DNA of 64,000 nt from JANNBN01 sp031385545 (GCA_031385545.1 JANNBN010000140.1:1-64000), one strand, 5' to 3'. Numbered from the stretch's first letter, positions 26,348 to 35,688 are shown. The notes: generated by a model from the sequence alone, not told the origin. Made by a program: numbers and translations.

Positions 26348-27592
26348 CTACTTCCTCCCGAAGCCGAACAGGTTCTGTGCGACCTTGCGCATCTGGATCT
26401 CTTCGGAACCTTCGGTGATGCGGTAGCGGCGGTGATGGCGGTAGATGTGCTCGAATGGCATGTGGCGCGAGTAGCCGACGCCTCCGCAGGTCTGCATCGC
26501 ACGGTCCGCAGCCTCGCAGGCAAGCCGGTTGCCGCGGTAGTTGCACATGGCGACGAGGTGTGTGACCTCCATGTGGTTCTTCTGGTCGAGCATCGTTGCG
26601 GTGTAGCGGATGAGCTGACGCAGCATCGCAGCTTCGGTGTGCAGCTCGACCAGCGGGAACTGGATGCCCTGGTTGGTGGACAGCCGCTTGCCCCAGGTCT
26701 GACGCTGATTCGCGTAAGCCACCGCTTCGTTGATGCAGAACTGCGCTGCGCCGAGAGACGACGCTGCCTGACGGATGCGGTTCTCGTGCACGAAGTGCTG
26801 CGCGAGGTCCAGGCCATGGTCGACCCGCCCGAACATTGCGTCGCTCCCCACCCGAACATCTTTCAGCGAAACCTCGGCATGGTCAGTGGGCATATTGAAT
26901 GTCCACCAGAAGAATTCGACCTTGAAGCCCGGGCTGTCCGTCGGGACCAGCAGTGCACTGATGCCGACAGGGTCGCCTGGCTGCCCTGACGTACGGGCGA
27001 AGATGATGTCATGGGTGGCGTGATGCAGCCCGCTGTTCCAACGCTTCATGCCATTGATCACCCACTCGTCACCGTCGCGCACGGCAGTGGTCTCGAGATA
27101 GGTCGCATCAGAGCCGTGGTTGGGTTCGGTGAGACCGAATGCAAGCCGCCTGGTTCCGTCGAGGAAGCCCGGCATCCAGGTCTTGATCTGCTCGGGCGTA
27201 CCGAAGTCACGCATCATCAGAACCGTGGGGAAATTGCCGACGATGCTGGACTCGTTCTGCAGGTCGTTGTGGAGGCCGAGCCCCTTTGTTGCGAGGTGCT
27301 CACGGATGATCGCCATCTTGAGGTTGCTGGCGTCCCGGCCGCCGAACTCGGCCGGCAGAGCCAATCGCAGCCACCCGGCGGCATCGGCGCGTCGGCGCAT
27401 CTCACGCAGCAGTGCTTCCCAATCAGCGGTGGGAACGCCTCCGTTCTCGAAGTCCGTACGTGCGTACTCACGCCGATGGTCGAAGAACCGCATGTTGTCA
27501 TCGGTCTGTTCGAGAGGCTTGATCTCGGCATCGATGAACGAGTCGAGCGCGTCGAGGGTGTCCTGGATGTCCTGCGGGATGGCGAAGTCCAT
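26348..27592 (-). CDS. Acyl-CoA dehydrogenase family protein
   Basis: 414 aa. FAD- and acyl-CoA-binding signatures: LAFGLTEPNHGSDATYLETTA (near 150-170), WVINGMKRWNSG, LKDVRVGSDAMFG, QAASSLGAAQFCINEAVAYANQRQTWGKRL, and CGGVGYSRHMPFEHIYRHHRRYRITEGSEEIQM near the C-terminus. Full length for the family. Oxidation of an acyl-CoA at C2-C3 is predicted; the chain type is not. It is downstream of the MarR gene on the same strand. Confidence 0.9.
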   Translation of the reverse strand: MDFAIPQDIQDTLDALDSFIDAEIKPLEQTDDNMRFFDHRREYARTDFENGGVPTADWEALLREMRRRADAAGWLRLALPAEFGGRDASNLKMAIIREHLATKGLGLHNDLQNESSIVGNFPTVLMMRDFGTPEQIKTWMPGFLDGTRRLAFGLTEPNHGSDATYLETTAVRDGDEWVINGMKRWNSGLHHATHDIIFARTSGQPGDPVGISALLVPTDSPGFKVEFFWWTFNMPTDHAEVSLKDVRVGSDAMFGRVDHGLDLAQHFVHENRIRQAASSLGAAQFCINEAVAYANQRQTWGKRLSTNQGIQFPLVELHTEAAMLRQLIRYTATMLDQKNHMEVTHLVAMCNYRGNRLACEAADRAMQTCGGVGYSRHMPFEHIYRHHRRYRITEGSEEIQMRKVAQNLFGFGRK

Positions 27593-27683
27593 CCCGAGGT
27601 TCTAACCGCAGGGCCTACGGGGTTCCAACAGCGCAGGACCTGGACACGGCACGGAAGCGACGGGTCCACTTGACGCGAACCGT

Positions 27684-28229
27684 TTACTCCGCCGTGGCCG
27701 CGTCGAGTTGCTCGACATGGGCGAGCATCTTGCGCAGGAGGCGGGCGAGTTCGAGTTGCTCGGGGCTGGTGAGCCCGAGAGCAACCGCTGCTTCGTGCCG
27801 GTTGAACCGCGGGAAGAGCCGTTCGATGATGGTCAGCCCTGCACGCGTCAGGGTGACGAGCACCAACCGCCCGTCGTCGGGGTGACTCGACCGGGTGATC
27901 AGCCCCTTGGTCTCGAGCGTGGTCACGATCCCCGTGAGCGTCCCCTTTGACACGCCGCACTCCTCGGCGAGATGGCGGGCCTCCTGCGGACCCCACACCC
28001 ACAGTACGAACAATGCCGTGAAGCCGGTCCAGCTGAGCCCGTCGAGGCTGAGCACATCGCGTTCCATGTGGTTGCGCACGGCGCTCGCCACCCGGTAGAT
28101 GTTGGACACTGCCTGCATGGCGACGAAATCGATCTCGTGCATCTCACCGACACGCGCCGCAACCGCGCGTTCACGTTCGTTGAGGCAGTCCTCGCTGGAC
28201 TGCGGCCGGGTGCTTCGCTTGGGCGCCAT
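27684..28229 (-). CDS. MarR-family transcriptional regulator
   Basis: 181 aa from the ATG at 28229; a longer open frame through the P450 3' end was rejected. The winged helix is visible: ARHLAEECGVSKGTLTGIVTTLETKGLITRSSHPDDGRLVLVTLTRAG (near 98-145). The N-terminal about 40 residues are charged. Its start is only 10 bp from the P450 stop, so it is the last gene of the GS-P450-MarR operon and probably controls it in response to a substrate (inference). Confidence 0.88.
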   Translation of the reverse strand: MAPKRSTRPQSSEDCLNERERAVAARVGEMHEIDFVAMQAVSNIYRVASAVRNHMERDVLSLDGLSWTGFTALFVLWVWGPQEARHLAEECGVSKGTLTGIVTTLETKGLITRSSHPDDGRLVLVTLTRAGLTIIERLFPRFNRHEAAVALGLTSPEQLELARLLRKMLAHVEQLDAATAE

Positions 28230-28239
28230 TAGCTCAAAG

Positions 28240-29502
28240 CTAGCGGCGGGTGCTGATGCGGAACGGCAGCGACAGGACCCCGTTAACGAAATTGCTGCGC
28301 ACCCGGACCGGGTCGCCGCACTGCTCGAGCACGAGATTTCGCCGAACCAACTGCTCCAGCAGGATGCGCACCTCGAGGCGGGCAAGCGGTGCGCCGAGAC
28401 AATGATGCGGTCCGAATGCTCCGAACGCCACGTGCTCCGGCCGTTGCGGACGTCCGATGTCCAGGCGCAACGGATCGGGAAAAGCTGCCTCGTCGTAGTC
28501 GGCAGACGCATACCAGAGCACAAGCCAATCGCCTGCAGTGATCCGCGTTCCTCCGAGCGTCGTGTCGGCGGTCGCTGTTCTGCGCATGTGCAGGACAGGG
28601 GTCGCGTAGCGAATGAGCTCTTGCACGGCGGAACCCATCAACTCATCGGGTTGCGCACGTAACCGCTCGAGTTGGGCCGGGTTCTGCGCCAACGCCAGCA
28701 AACCGTTGCTGATCGCCGTGCGGGTTGTCTCGTTACCGGCGAACACGAGGAGTTGAAAGAAGTTGCAGTACTCGGCATCGCTGAGCTTGTCACCGTCGAT
28801 CTCTGCGGTCACCAGCTTCGACACCAGGTCGTCGGCCGGGCACCTGCGGCGTTCCGCGCCGAGCTCACGCCCGAACTCGAACAGTGCATGTGCTGCCGGT
28901 GAATTGAACGGCAGCATTTCCAACGGCGTCGTGTTGCCGTAGGCATGCGGGTCGAGCACCCGGTCGGAGGTGCCTTCGACGAGCTGATTCGACAGGTGCA
29001 CAAGGTAGTCGCCCTGACTCCTTTCGATCCCGAGGATGGACACGATCACCCGGATGGGGAACGGTTCGCTGAGCGCCGTCACCAGGTCGAACTCGCCATT
29101 GTCCACGACCTGGTCGAGGAGTTCGTCAAGAATCTGCCGCGTCGCTTCTTCGTAAGCATCCATACGACGAAGAAGGAAAGGCGCTCGTACCAGCGAGCGA
29201 AGCCGCGAATGCTGTTCTCCGTCGGTCTCGATGAGGCTGCGTCGCGCGTCCTGCGCTTCAGGGGAAAGCTCCCACAGGTTGACGTGCTGTGTGCTGGTGA
29301 AACGATCCGTGTCACGGGTCACCGTGGTGAGATCGGCTCGAGTGGTGACGGCCCAGAATCCACCTCGGCTGTTGTTCCATGGATGCCAATGCACCGGGTC
29401 GTGAGCTCGGAGGGTTGCAAAGTCGGCGTGCGGGATGCCGCTCTCGTAGATCTCGGGGCTCGCGATGTCGATCGCTGCCAGTTCGGCCGCGCGTGGGCTC
29501 AT
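28240..29502 (-). CDS. Cytochrome P450 (module 1)
   Basis: 420 aa from ATG 29502. I-helix AGNETTR (oxygen activation), K-helix E-x-x-R as ELIRY region, and heme loop FGAFGPHHCLGAPLARLE with the cysteine ligand are all present. It is a soluble bacterial class I type, so it needs ferredoxin and reductase partners, and none are next to it. It lies 25 bp after a glutamine-synthetase-like ligase in the same operon. N-dealkylation or hydroxylation of an amine or its gamma-glutamyl derivative is the inferred role. Confidence 0.92.
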   Translation of the reverse strand: MSPRAAELAAIDIASPEIYESGIPHADFATLRAHDPVHWHPWNNSRGGFWAVTTRADLTTVTRDTDRFTSTQHVNLWELSPEAQDARRSLIETDGEQHSRLRSLVRAPFLLRRMDAYEEATRQILDELLDQVVDNGEFDLVTALSEPFPIRVIVSILGIERSQGDYLVHLSNQLVEGTSDRVLDPHAYGNTTPLEMLPFNSPAAHALFEFGRELGAERRRCPADDLVSKLVTAEIDGDKLSDAEYCNFFQLLVFAGNETTRTAISNGLLALAQNPAQLERLRAQPDELMGSAVQELIRYATPVLHMRRTATADTTLGGTRITAGDWLVLWYASADYDEAAFPDPLRLDIGRPQRPEHVAFGAFGPHHCLGAPLARLEVRILLEQLVRRNLVLEQCGDPVRVRSNFVNGVLSLPFRISTRR

Positions 29503-29527
29503 CGGAGACCAGCAACCCGGCAACGGT

Positions 29528-30967
29528 TCACGTGTGCTCCAGATAGCGGTTGAGCTCCCACGGCGACACCTCGTTTGGACAGGCGGACATCGGCTCTGCG
29601 GCGAGCGCCAGCTCGTTGCGTGCCATCGTGAGGTAGTTCTCGCTGAACTCGGCCCCCAGCTGCCCCGCCAATTCGCTGCCTTCGAACGCTGCGATACCCT
29701 CAGCCATGCTGGCTGGGAGCGCTGGTGAAGAGCCAGGGTTGGCGTATGTGTCGCCGACCGACATCGGCTCCAGCCCATGGTTGCACCTGACACCGTCGGC
29801 CCCGGCCGCAAGCACACCCGCCACAGCGAGGTAGGCGTTGGCATCTGCACCCGCGCACCTGAACTCGACACGATTCGCGCTGCCTGCGTGCATCGTGAGC
29901 CGCGCCATGACGGTCCGATTGTCTGCGCCCCAGTGAACGTGGGTCGGGCAGAACGTATTGGCCACCACGCGCCGGTACCCGTTCGGCGTCGGGATGCCGA
30001 GCAACTGCATGGCGCGGGCATGGTGGAGGATGCCGGCGGTCCAGGCGGCCATCACCGTGTTCGGCTCGTCATCTGCATTGCCCGCATCACCCGCATCGCC
30101 TGCATCGCCCGCATCACCCGCATCACCCGCATCACGCGCGCCGAACTGATTGACCCCATCCTTGGTAAGGCTGGTGTGGATGTGCATGCCGCTGCCGGAC
30201 TGCAACGCGTACGGCTTCGGCATGAAACTCGCCCTGGCCCCGTGCGCCACGGCGACCTGTTTGACGATCGTCTTGAACAGCACGGTGTTGTCGGCCGTGG
30301 TCACCGGGTCCGCCGGGCCGAAATTGATCTCAAGCTGCCCCGGCCCGTATTCGGCGTTGGAGGACTCCACCGGGATGCCAGCACCCAACAGCCCGGCGCG
30401 CATGTCGGCGACCAATGCCTCGACATCGAGCGCGTCCGTGAGCGAGCTGTACTGCACGTGTTGCTGGTAAGGCTGCCAGCCCGGTGTGAACAGGTAGCAC
30501 TCCAGCTCGGTTGCGACGACCGGCTGAAATCCAAGCGCAGTAACCGCGGCCGCCTGCGCCTTGAGGATGTTGCGCGGGTCAAGCTGATGTGGAGTGCCGT
30601 CGTCGTGCAGGGCGTCGGTGAACACGATTGCATATCCCGGCCTATGCGTCAGCACGCGAAACGACGAGAGATCCGGCCGCAGGTGCATGTCGAGATAGCC
30701 AGTTCCCATATGGATGGTCGGCGCATCGACGATCTCGCACAGCGGGTCGAAGACGTAGATCGCATCTGCGATGTTGATACCACCCATCGCCACGCTGGAC
30801 ACGAAGCGCTGCGCCGGAACGCGCTTGCCACGCAGGTGGCCATAAGTATCGACGACGGCGACTTCGACCGTATGCACAGCGTGCTCCCGGAGGCGGAGGG
30901 CGATGTCGTCGAGGAGCTGGCCTGGATACTGTTCGCCAGCAGCTGACCGGTTCGGGTCGGTGGTCAT
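29528..30967 (-). CDS. Glutamine-synthetase-like gamma-glutamyl ligase (module 1)
   Basis: 479 aa. Catalytic-domain features: VVATELECYLFTPG (E-x-E-like metal site), NAEYGPGQLEINFGPADPVTTAD, MPKPYALQSGSGMHIHTSL (G-S-G-x-H-x-H), WGADNRTVMARL and NRVEFRCAGADANAYLAVAG. The N-terminal domain is short and without the adenylylation tyrosine region of GlnA-I, so this is the PuuA/IpuC/GlnA3-like group that gamma-glutamylates amines with ATP. An in-frame 9-bp repeat inserts about seven G-D-A triplets after the HIHTS motif. It is first gene of the operon with P450 and MarR. Confidence 0.88.
   Translation of the reverse strand: MTTDPNRSAAGEQYPGQLLDDIALRLREHAVHTVEVAVVDTYGHLRGKRVPAQRFVSSVAMGGINIADAIYVFDPLCEIVDAPTIHMGTGYLDMHLRPDLSSFRVLTHRPGYAIVFTDALHDDGTPHQLDPRNILKAQAAAVTALGFQPVVATELECYLFTPGWQPYQQHVQYSSLTDALDVEALVADMRAGLLGAGIPVESSNAEYGPGQLEINFGPADPVTTADNTVLFKTIVKQVAVAHGARASFMPKPYALQSGSGMHIHTSLTKDGVNQFGARDAGDAGDAGDAGDAGDAGNADDEPNTVMAAWTAGILHHARAMQLLGIPTPNGYRRVVANTFCPTHVHWGADNRTVMARLTMHAGSANRVEFRCAGADANAYLAVAGVLAAGADGVRCNHGLEPMSVGDTYANPGSSPALPASMAEGIAAFEGSELAGQLGAEFSENYLTMARNELALAAEPMSACPNEVSPWELNRYLEHT
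30074..30136. repeat. In-frame 9-bp minisatellite in the GS-like gene
   Basis: Seven units of CGCATCACC and variants (TGCATTGCC, CGCATCGCC, TGCATCGCC, CGCATCACG), read on the minus strand as G-D-A triplets (DAGDAGDAG). It lies in a loop between the GSGMHIHTS motif and the next core segment. Length variation would keep the frame. Confidence 0.95.
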
Positions 30968-31087
30968 GGTCTCCTCGTGGCGATGTTGGTCGCCAAGTGG
31001 CAGCCGATGCGAAATCTAGATCAGAAGAGCAAAAACACGTCGACCCGGCGACCGGAGACTTGCACTCCTGCGGTTACCGTTCAACCC

Positions 31088-32212
31088 ATGAGCGCGCCCC
31101 TGGCCGGGATAACGGTCGTCAGCCTGGAACAAGCAGTGAGCGTGCCGTTCGCTACCCGCCAGATGGCAGACCTTGGCGCCACCGTTCTGAAGATCGAGCG
31201 CCCGGACGGGGGCGACTTCGCCCGTCACTACGACGGCAACATCGGCGGTCAGTCGTCGTTCTTCGTCTGGGCCAACCGTGGCAAAACCTCGGTCGCGCTC
31301 AACACCAAGGACCTAGCTGATCGAGCCCGGCTCGATTCGCTGATCGCTGGGGCCGACGTATTCCTCCAGAACATGGCCCCCGATGCGGCACGCCGCGCCG
31401 GGCTTGACGCCGACACAGTTCGGGCGCGTTTCCCATCGATCATTGCGGGCGAGGTTTCCGGATACGGCGAGGGTGGCCCCCGGTCCTCGGACAAGGCTTA
31501 CGACCTGGCCATCCAGGCCGAGGCCGGCGTCTTCGACGTCACAGGCGACGGCGCGATGCGGTCAAAGGTGGGGCTGTCCATCGCCGACATCGCTGCGGCG
31601 ATGTATCTGTTCAGCGGGGTCCTTGCCGCCCTGCTGCGACGCGAGCGTACCGGCGAGGGCGCAACCGTCAAGGTGTCGATGCTCGAGGCCTTAACCGAGT
31701 GGATGCAGGCTCCACTGCTCAACGCGAACGCAATCGGCAGCACACCGCTGCGGACGGCCCGACGGCATGCCGCAATCGCCCCATACGGCACGTTCGCGCT
31801 GGCCGACGGTTCCGAGATCCTGCTGGCTATCCAGAACAACGCCGAGTTCGCGCGGTTGTGCGAAACGGTGTTGCTCGACGCAACGCTGGCCGACGATCCG
31901 CGGTTCGCCACCAACGAAGCGCGCATCAGCAACGTGCAGGCGCTGGAGGGCCTTGTCAGCGGGGCATTCAGCGCAGCAGCACCCGAGGTGATCCGCTCCA
32001 GGCTTGGCGCCGCTGCCGTCGCCATCGCCCGAGTGAACACGTTGGCCGACGTCTGGCAGCACGAGCAGCTTCGTGCACGCAACCGGTTCGTGGACACCAC
32101 GCTACCTGGGGGCAGTGTTGTCGAGACGCTCAGGCTTCCGATCGACATCGATGGCATGCCGTCCCTCCAGGCCGTTGTGCCCGCGTTGGGCGAAGGCCCG
32201 ACGAACAAGTAA
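31088..32212 (+). CDS. CaiB/BaiF class III CoA-transferase
   Basis: 374 aa from ATG 31088. GITVVSLEQAVSVPFATRQMADLGATVLKIERPDGGDFAR (start) and FFVWANRGKTSVALNTKD (near 55-75) are typical family III CoA-transferase segments; the catalytic aspartate is expected in QAEAGVFDVTGDG / YDLAIQAEAG near 140-155. It moves CoA between carboxylic acids. It is divergent from the GS-like operon and convergent with an acyl-CoA dehydrogenase, consistent with acyl-CoA catabolism. Confidence 0.9.
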   Translation: MSAPLAGITVVSLEQAVSVPFATRQMADLGATVLKIERPDGGDFARHYDGNIGGQSSFFVWANRGKTSVALNTKDLADRARLDSLIAGADVFLQNMAPDAARRAGLDADTVRARFPSIIAGEVSGYGEGGPRSSDKAYDLAIQAEAGVFDVTGDGAMRSKVGLSIADIAAAMYLFSGVLAALLRRERTGEGATVKVSMLEALTEWMQAPLLNANAIGSTPLRTARRHAAIAPYGTFALADGSEILLAIQNNAEFARLCETVLLDATLADDPRFATNEARISNVQALEGLVSGAFSAAAPEVIRSRLGAAAVAIARVNTLADVWQHEQLRARNRFVDTTLPGGSVVETLRLPIDIDGMPSLQAVVPALGEGPTNK

Positions 32213-32245
32213 GCGTCAATATGACCAAGTAAGCGTCAATACGAC
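32206..32245. repeat. 20-bp tandem duplication spanning two convergent stop codons
   Basis: CAAGTAAGCGTCAATATGAC (32206-32225) is followed by the same 20 bases with one change, CAAGTAAGCGTCAATACGAC (32226-32245). The first copy contains the CoA-transferase TAA; the second contains the TGA (minus strand) of the acyl-CoA dehydrogenase. Slippage at a convergent gene junction is the simplest reading. Confidence 0.95.
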
Positions 32246-33402
32246 CGGGGCATGCCCATCACGTTCTGGCCCAGGTAGGCAAGAATCAAGTTGTTGTTGA
32301 TCGGGGCCACTTGGTACAGCCGGGTCTCGCGGAACTTGCGCTCCACGTCGTATTCGGTGGCAAAACCGAACCCACCGTGCGTGTCGAGACATGCGTTTGC
32401 TGCAGCCCACGATGCCTCGGAGGCAAGCAGTTTCGACATGTTGGCCTCGGTTCCGCAGGGCTTTCCGGCATCGAACAATGCAGCAGCCTGCTTGCGCATC
32501 AGGTCTGCCGCCGCCAGCTGGGCATATGCCTTGGCCAGCGGGAACTGCACACCTTGGTTGGCACCGATCGGACCACCGAACACGTGGCGGGTGTTGGCGT
32601 AGTCCACCGCCCTGTCCAGGAAGAAGCGCCCATCACCGATGCACTCGGAGGCGATCAGGATGCGTTCGGCGTTCATGCCGCTCAGGATGTAGCGGAACCC
32701 CATCCCTTCTTCACCGATCAGCGCGTCGCCAGGCACGATGACGTCATCGAGGAACACCTCTGTGGTGTTGTGGTTCATCATCGTTTCGATGGGACGGATT
32801 GTCACGCCCCCACCGGGTTTGGTGGCGACCCGCAGGTCGATGAGAAACACCGACATGCCGTCGGTCTTCTTCACGACGTCGTCGTACGCCGTCGTTCGTG
32901 CCAACACGATCATGAGATCGCTGTACAGCGCACGTGACGTCCAGATCTTCTGTCCGTTGATCCGCCAACCTTCTGCGCAACGCTCGGCCTTGGTGCGGAT
33001 CCGCGCCGTCTCGGACCCGGCAACAGGTTCGGTCACCCCGAACGCCTGCAGACGCAGAATCCCGTTGGCGATCGCCGGAAGGTATGCGCGCTTTTGTTCT
33101 GCCGAGCCGTGCCGCAAGAGCGTTCCCATGATGTACATCTGCGCGTGGCATGCCGCTGGGTTGCCACCTGATGCCGCGATTTCTTCAAGGATCACCGTGG
33201 CACCGGCGAGCGAAAGCCCGCCTCCGCCGTACTCCTCGGGGATCAGTGCACCGAGGTAGCCCTGCTTCGTGAGGTCGTCGACGAACTCGGACGGGTAGCG
33301 GTTGGGTTCAAGAGACCTCCAATACGCGTTGCCGTACTTGTCGCACAGACGCCGGACCTCGGCCTGAAGCGGCTGGAACTCTTCGCTGATGCCGAAATCC
33401 AT
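32236..33402 (-). CDS. Acyl-CoA dehydrogenase family protein
   Basis: 388 aa from ATG 33402 with GGTGGAG upstream; GTG 33408 is an alternative. IPEEYGGGGLSLAGATVILEE, LQAFGVTEPVAGSETARIRT, INGQKIWTS, MNHNTTEVFLDDV, IGDGRFFLDRAVDYANTRHVFGGPIGANQGVQFPLA and THGGFGFATEYDVERKFRETRLYQVAPINNNL cover the whole fold. The usual glutamate base region is near residue 365. Possibly acts with the convergent CoA-transferase on one acyl chain. Confidence 0.9.
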   Translation of the reverse strand: MDFGISEEFQPLQAEVRRLCDKYGNAYWRSLEPNRYPSEFVDDLTKQGYLGALIPEEYGGGGLSLAGATVILEEIAASGGNPAACHAQMYIMGTLLRHGSAEQKRAYLPAIANGILRLQAFGVTEPVAGSETARIRTKAERCAEGWRINGQKIWTSRALYSDLMIVLARTTAYDDVVKKTDGMSVFLIDLRVATKPGGGVTIRPIETMMNHNTTEVFLDDVIVPGDALIGEEGMGFRYILSGMNAERILIASECIGDGRFFLDRAVDYANTRHVFGGPIGANQGVQFPLAKAYAQLAAADLMRKQAAALFDAGKPCGTEANMSKLLASEASWAAANACLDTHGGFGFATEYDVERKFRETRLYQVAPINNNLILAYLGQNVMGMPRSY

Positions 33403-33428
33403 TTGCACTCCACCTCAACTGGGTTTCT

Positions 33429-33440
33429 CTTTGATCAAAG
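33429..33440. promoter_or_regulatory. 12-bp palindrome between divergent genes
   Basis: CTTTGATCAAAG, a perfect palindrome 27 bp upstream of the acyl-CoA dehydrogenase start and 138 bp before the PIG-L start. A regulator site is plausible, but the motif is short. Confidence 0.35.
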
Positions 33441-33578
33441 CAGACTATGCGGCGCAGCAGAAGCACTCGGAATTCCACCTGATTTGATCGGCGGCCAGGC
33501 TCGTACCGCTTCCAACAACGCGACCTCGCGCGGTTCGAAGCGCTGTTTAACCCGATCGGTGACCGGGTACGTACGAAG

Positions 33579-34271
33579 ATGCGCATCGCAGATACGACCT
33601 CCGAGGAGCCCACCTTCGGCGTGATCCGACTTCCTCTTCGCATTCCGGCTACGCCCGGGCGGCTCCTCGTGCTCTCTCCCCACCCGGACGACGAAACCCT
33701 CGCCGCCGGCGGGCTGCTGCACGACCTGACCTCGATCGGATGGCGCACGATGGTGGTCGTCGCGACCGACGGAGCCGCATCTCATCCGGGTGTCGATGAA
33801 CTGACGAACGTCAGGGCTGCTGAGTGCACTCACGCATGCGAAGCGCTCGGACTGTCGTGTCCTCCGAAATTTGTCGGGCTGCCGGACGGCCAGCTCGCTC
33901 GTCATGTGGCGAACCTCGCTGCGGTTCTCACGCCGATGCTGTTCGAAGCTGATGTGGTTGTTGGACCACGCATGGATGACGGACACAGTGACCACCGCGC
34001 CGCGGCGATGGCGCTACGCCTTGCGTTGGGTGCACTTCGCCATCCGCCGCTCAAATGGGATTTCGGAGTCTGGGCGTGGACTCACCTACCCGAACGACAA
34101 TTGAACTTGGCAAGCGCGCGCGGATTTCAGATGAGTCCTGAGGGTCTGGACGCGAAACGATGCGCGATGAGGGCATACCTCTCTCAAACCACGGACCGAT
34201 TCGGAAGCGTCGTCCTGGACGCCGGGATGGTCGAGCGGTTCACCGCTCCGATCGAGGTGTTCTGGCCATGA
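33579..34271 (+). CDS. PIG-L family deacetylase (glycolipid locus)
   Basis: 230 aa. The zinc site is LVLSPHPDDETLAAGG (H-P-D-D near 33-36) and the distal histidine is in MDDGHSDHRAAAMAL (near 134-138). LmbE/PIG-L enzymes remove N-acetyl groups from GlcNAc-type sugars. Its stop overlaps the ATG of a NodS-like methyltransferase (ATGA), so deacetylation and methylation are likely consecutive steps on the same amino sugar (inference). Confidence 0.88.
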   Translation: MRIADTTSEEPTFGVIRLPLRIPATPGRLLVLSPHPDDETLAAGGLLHDLTSIGWRTMVVVATDGAASHPGVDELTNVRAAECTHACEALGLSCPPKFVGLPDGQLARHVANLAAVLTPMLFEADVVVGPRMDDGHSDHRAAAMALRLALGALRHPPLKWDFGVWAWTHLPERQLNLASARGFQMSPEGLDAKRCAMRAYLSQTTDRFGSVVLDAGMVERFTAPIEVFWP

Positions 34272-34843
34272 GGGGCGTGACCGCCCGAGAACAACACTTC
34301 GACGACCTCTTCGAAACGAACGCTGATCCGTGGGGGTACGCGAGCCTGTGGGACGAGCAACGGCGGCATGCGTTGATGTTGACGATGCTCGATTCTCCCC
34401 GCTACAGACGCACGTTCGAGCCTGGATGTGCGAGCGGAGTATTTACCGCACGGTTGGCCGAACGATCAGATGAACTCGTGGCTTGGGACGGGTCACAGAA
34501 CGCCGTTGAATTGGCTCGCCAACGTGTCGCCGCGCATCCCAACGTGGAAGTGGTCAAGGGGTCGGTGCCCGACGCATGGCCCGATTCGAATTTCGACCTC
34601 ATCGTGCTTTCGGACTTCCTGTATTACCTGTCGTCCGAAGCCATCGGACATGTTGCATCGCTCGTTTCCCAGTCGCTCGACTCAGGAGGCCTGTTGATGA
34701 CGTGTCACTGGAGAGGTGTCGCGCACGACTTCAGCACCGCAGGTGGCGACGAGGTTCATCGGGTCCTCCGCTCGCTCTTCGGGGAGCCAACTGCGTTTGC
34801 CTATTGCGACAGCCGTCAACTGATCGAGGGGTGGAAGGTATGA
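34268..34843 (+). CDS. NodS-like class I SAM-dependent methyltransferase
   Basis: 191 aa from ATG 34268. FDDLFETNADPWGYASLWDEQRR opens as in NodS (F-x-x-L-[4-6]-D-P-W). TFEPGCASGVFTARLAER is the SAM-binding motif I (E-P-G-C-x-x-G), and DAWPDSNFDLIVLSDFLYYL is motif IV. Rhizobial NodS N-methylates the deacetylated chitooligosaccharide, fitting the upstream deacetylase. Both ends are coupled by ATGA overlaps to neighbours. Confidence 0.85.
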   Translation: MRGVTAREQHFDDLFETNADPWGYASLWDEQRRHALMLTMLDSPRYRRTFEPGCASGVFTARLAERSDELVAWDGSQNAVELARQRVAAHPNVEVVKGSVPDAWPDSNFDLIVLSDFLYYLSSEAIGHVASLVSQSLDSGGLLMTCHWRGVAHDFSTAGGDEVHRVLRSLFGEPTAFAYCDSRQLIEGWKV

Positions 34844-35688
34844 AACCTGACGCGTTGGACCCAACGCCCAAGTGGGACGTATGGGTTGTGGTGCCTGCCA
34901 ACAACGAGGAAGACAACATCGGTTCAGCGCTCCGGGCGATCTCTGCGGCACTGGCCGACGCGTCCGATCGGATCGGACGCTCTTGCACGGTGGTGATCGC
35001 TGATCGATGCGTTGACGGAACTGCGCAAGCGGCCAAGGCGGTCTGCCCACCTGGCGAACTGATGGTGACGGCTTCCGTCGCCGGGAACGTCGGAATGGCT
35101 CGGGCGATCGGGGTTCGTCACGCACAATCGATGGTGCCACCACGAAACCCCGAACGGACATGGATCGCTAGCACCGACGCAGACACATTGGTGCCGAGAA
35201 ACTGGTTGACGCTACAACTCGACGCCGCCGACCGAGGGGTGATGGGTGTTGCCGGCATCGTCGACATCGAGTATTTCGACGAACTGCCGACGTCAGCCCG
35301 CCACTTCTTCGCCACGTCCTACACAGCGGCCCTTCCTTCGATCGGAGACCATCCTCACGTCCACGCGGCCAACCTCGGCGTCCGCCTCGACGCATATCTT
35401 GCTGCCGGTGGATGGAATCCGTTGACCCGCTCCGAGGACCGGGATCTGTGGAATCGGCTCGCCGACACCGGCGCCCGACTCGAGTCTCCAACCAGCCTGA
35501 AGGTCATCACCAGCGGACGCTCCGTCGGACGGGTGCCCGGTGGATTCGCAGATTGTCTCAGGGAACAGACGGTGAAGTTCCACGATTATGTCCGTAATGC
35601 CAGCCATGCCAGCCATGCCAGCCATGTCAGCCATGCCAGCCATGCCAGCAATGGGGCTTCAGTCAATGGGGCACCAGTCAATGTGTGA
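34840..35688 (+). CDS. Family 2 glycosyltransferase
   Basis: 282 aa from ATG 34840, overlapping the methyltransferase stop. WVVVPANNEEDNIGSAL (GT-A nucleotide-binding start), VIADRCVDGTAQAA, TWIASTDADTLVPRNWL (D-x-D-like metal site near 115) and GGWNPLTRSEDRDLWNRL (acceptor/catalytic E-D) are standard GT2 features. There is no membrane segment, so it acts in the cytoplasm. The C-terminus is a repeat-derived S-H-A tail (from 35599) outside the fold. Confidence 0.85.
   Translation: MKPDALDPTPKWDVWVVVPANNEEDNIGSALRAISAALADASDRIGRSCTVVIADRCVDGTAQAAKAVCPPGELMVTASVAGNVGMARAIGVRHAQSMVPPRNPERTWIASTDADTLVPRNWLTLQLDAADRGVMGVAGIVDIEYFDELPTSARHFFATSYTAALPSIGDHPHVHAANLGVRLDAYLAAGGWNPLTRSEDRDLWNRLADTGARLESPTSLKVITSGRSVGRVPGGFADCLREQTVKFHDYVRNASHASHASHVSHASHASNGASVNGAPVNV
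35599..35679. repeat. 9-bp and 15-bp repeats at the GT2 / acyl-CoA dehydrogenase junction
   Basis: Six units of GCCAGCCAT (two with one change) at 35599-35652, then two 15-bp units (AATGGGGCTTCAGTC and AATGGGGCACCAGTC) at 35650-35679. In the GT2 frame they read S-H-A repeats; in the downstream gene's frame they read P-A-M repeats and supply many spare ATG codons. Confidence 0.95.

Noticed and set aside
28230..28242. TAGCT-CAA-AGCTA inverted repeat between P450 and MarR as a MarR operator
   Set aside because: It overlaps the P450 stop codon inside an operon with a 10-bp gap; too short to support.
35599..35652. Regular short repeats as a CRISPR array
   Set aside because: Units are 9 bp, directly abutting, with no spacers, and in frame with GT2.
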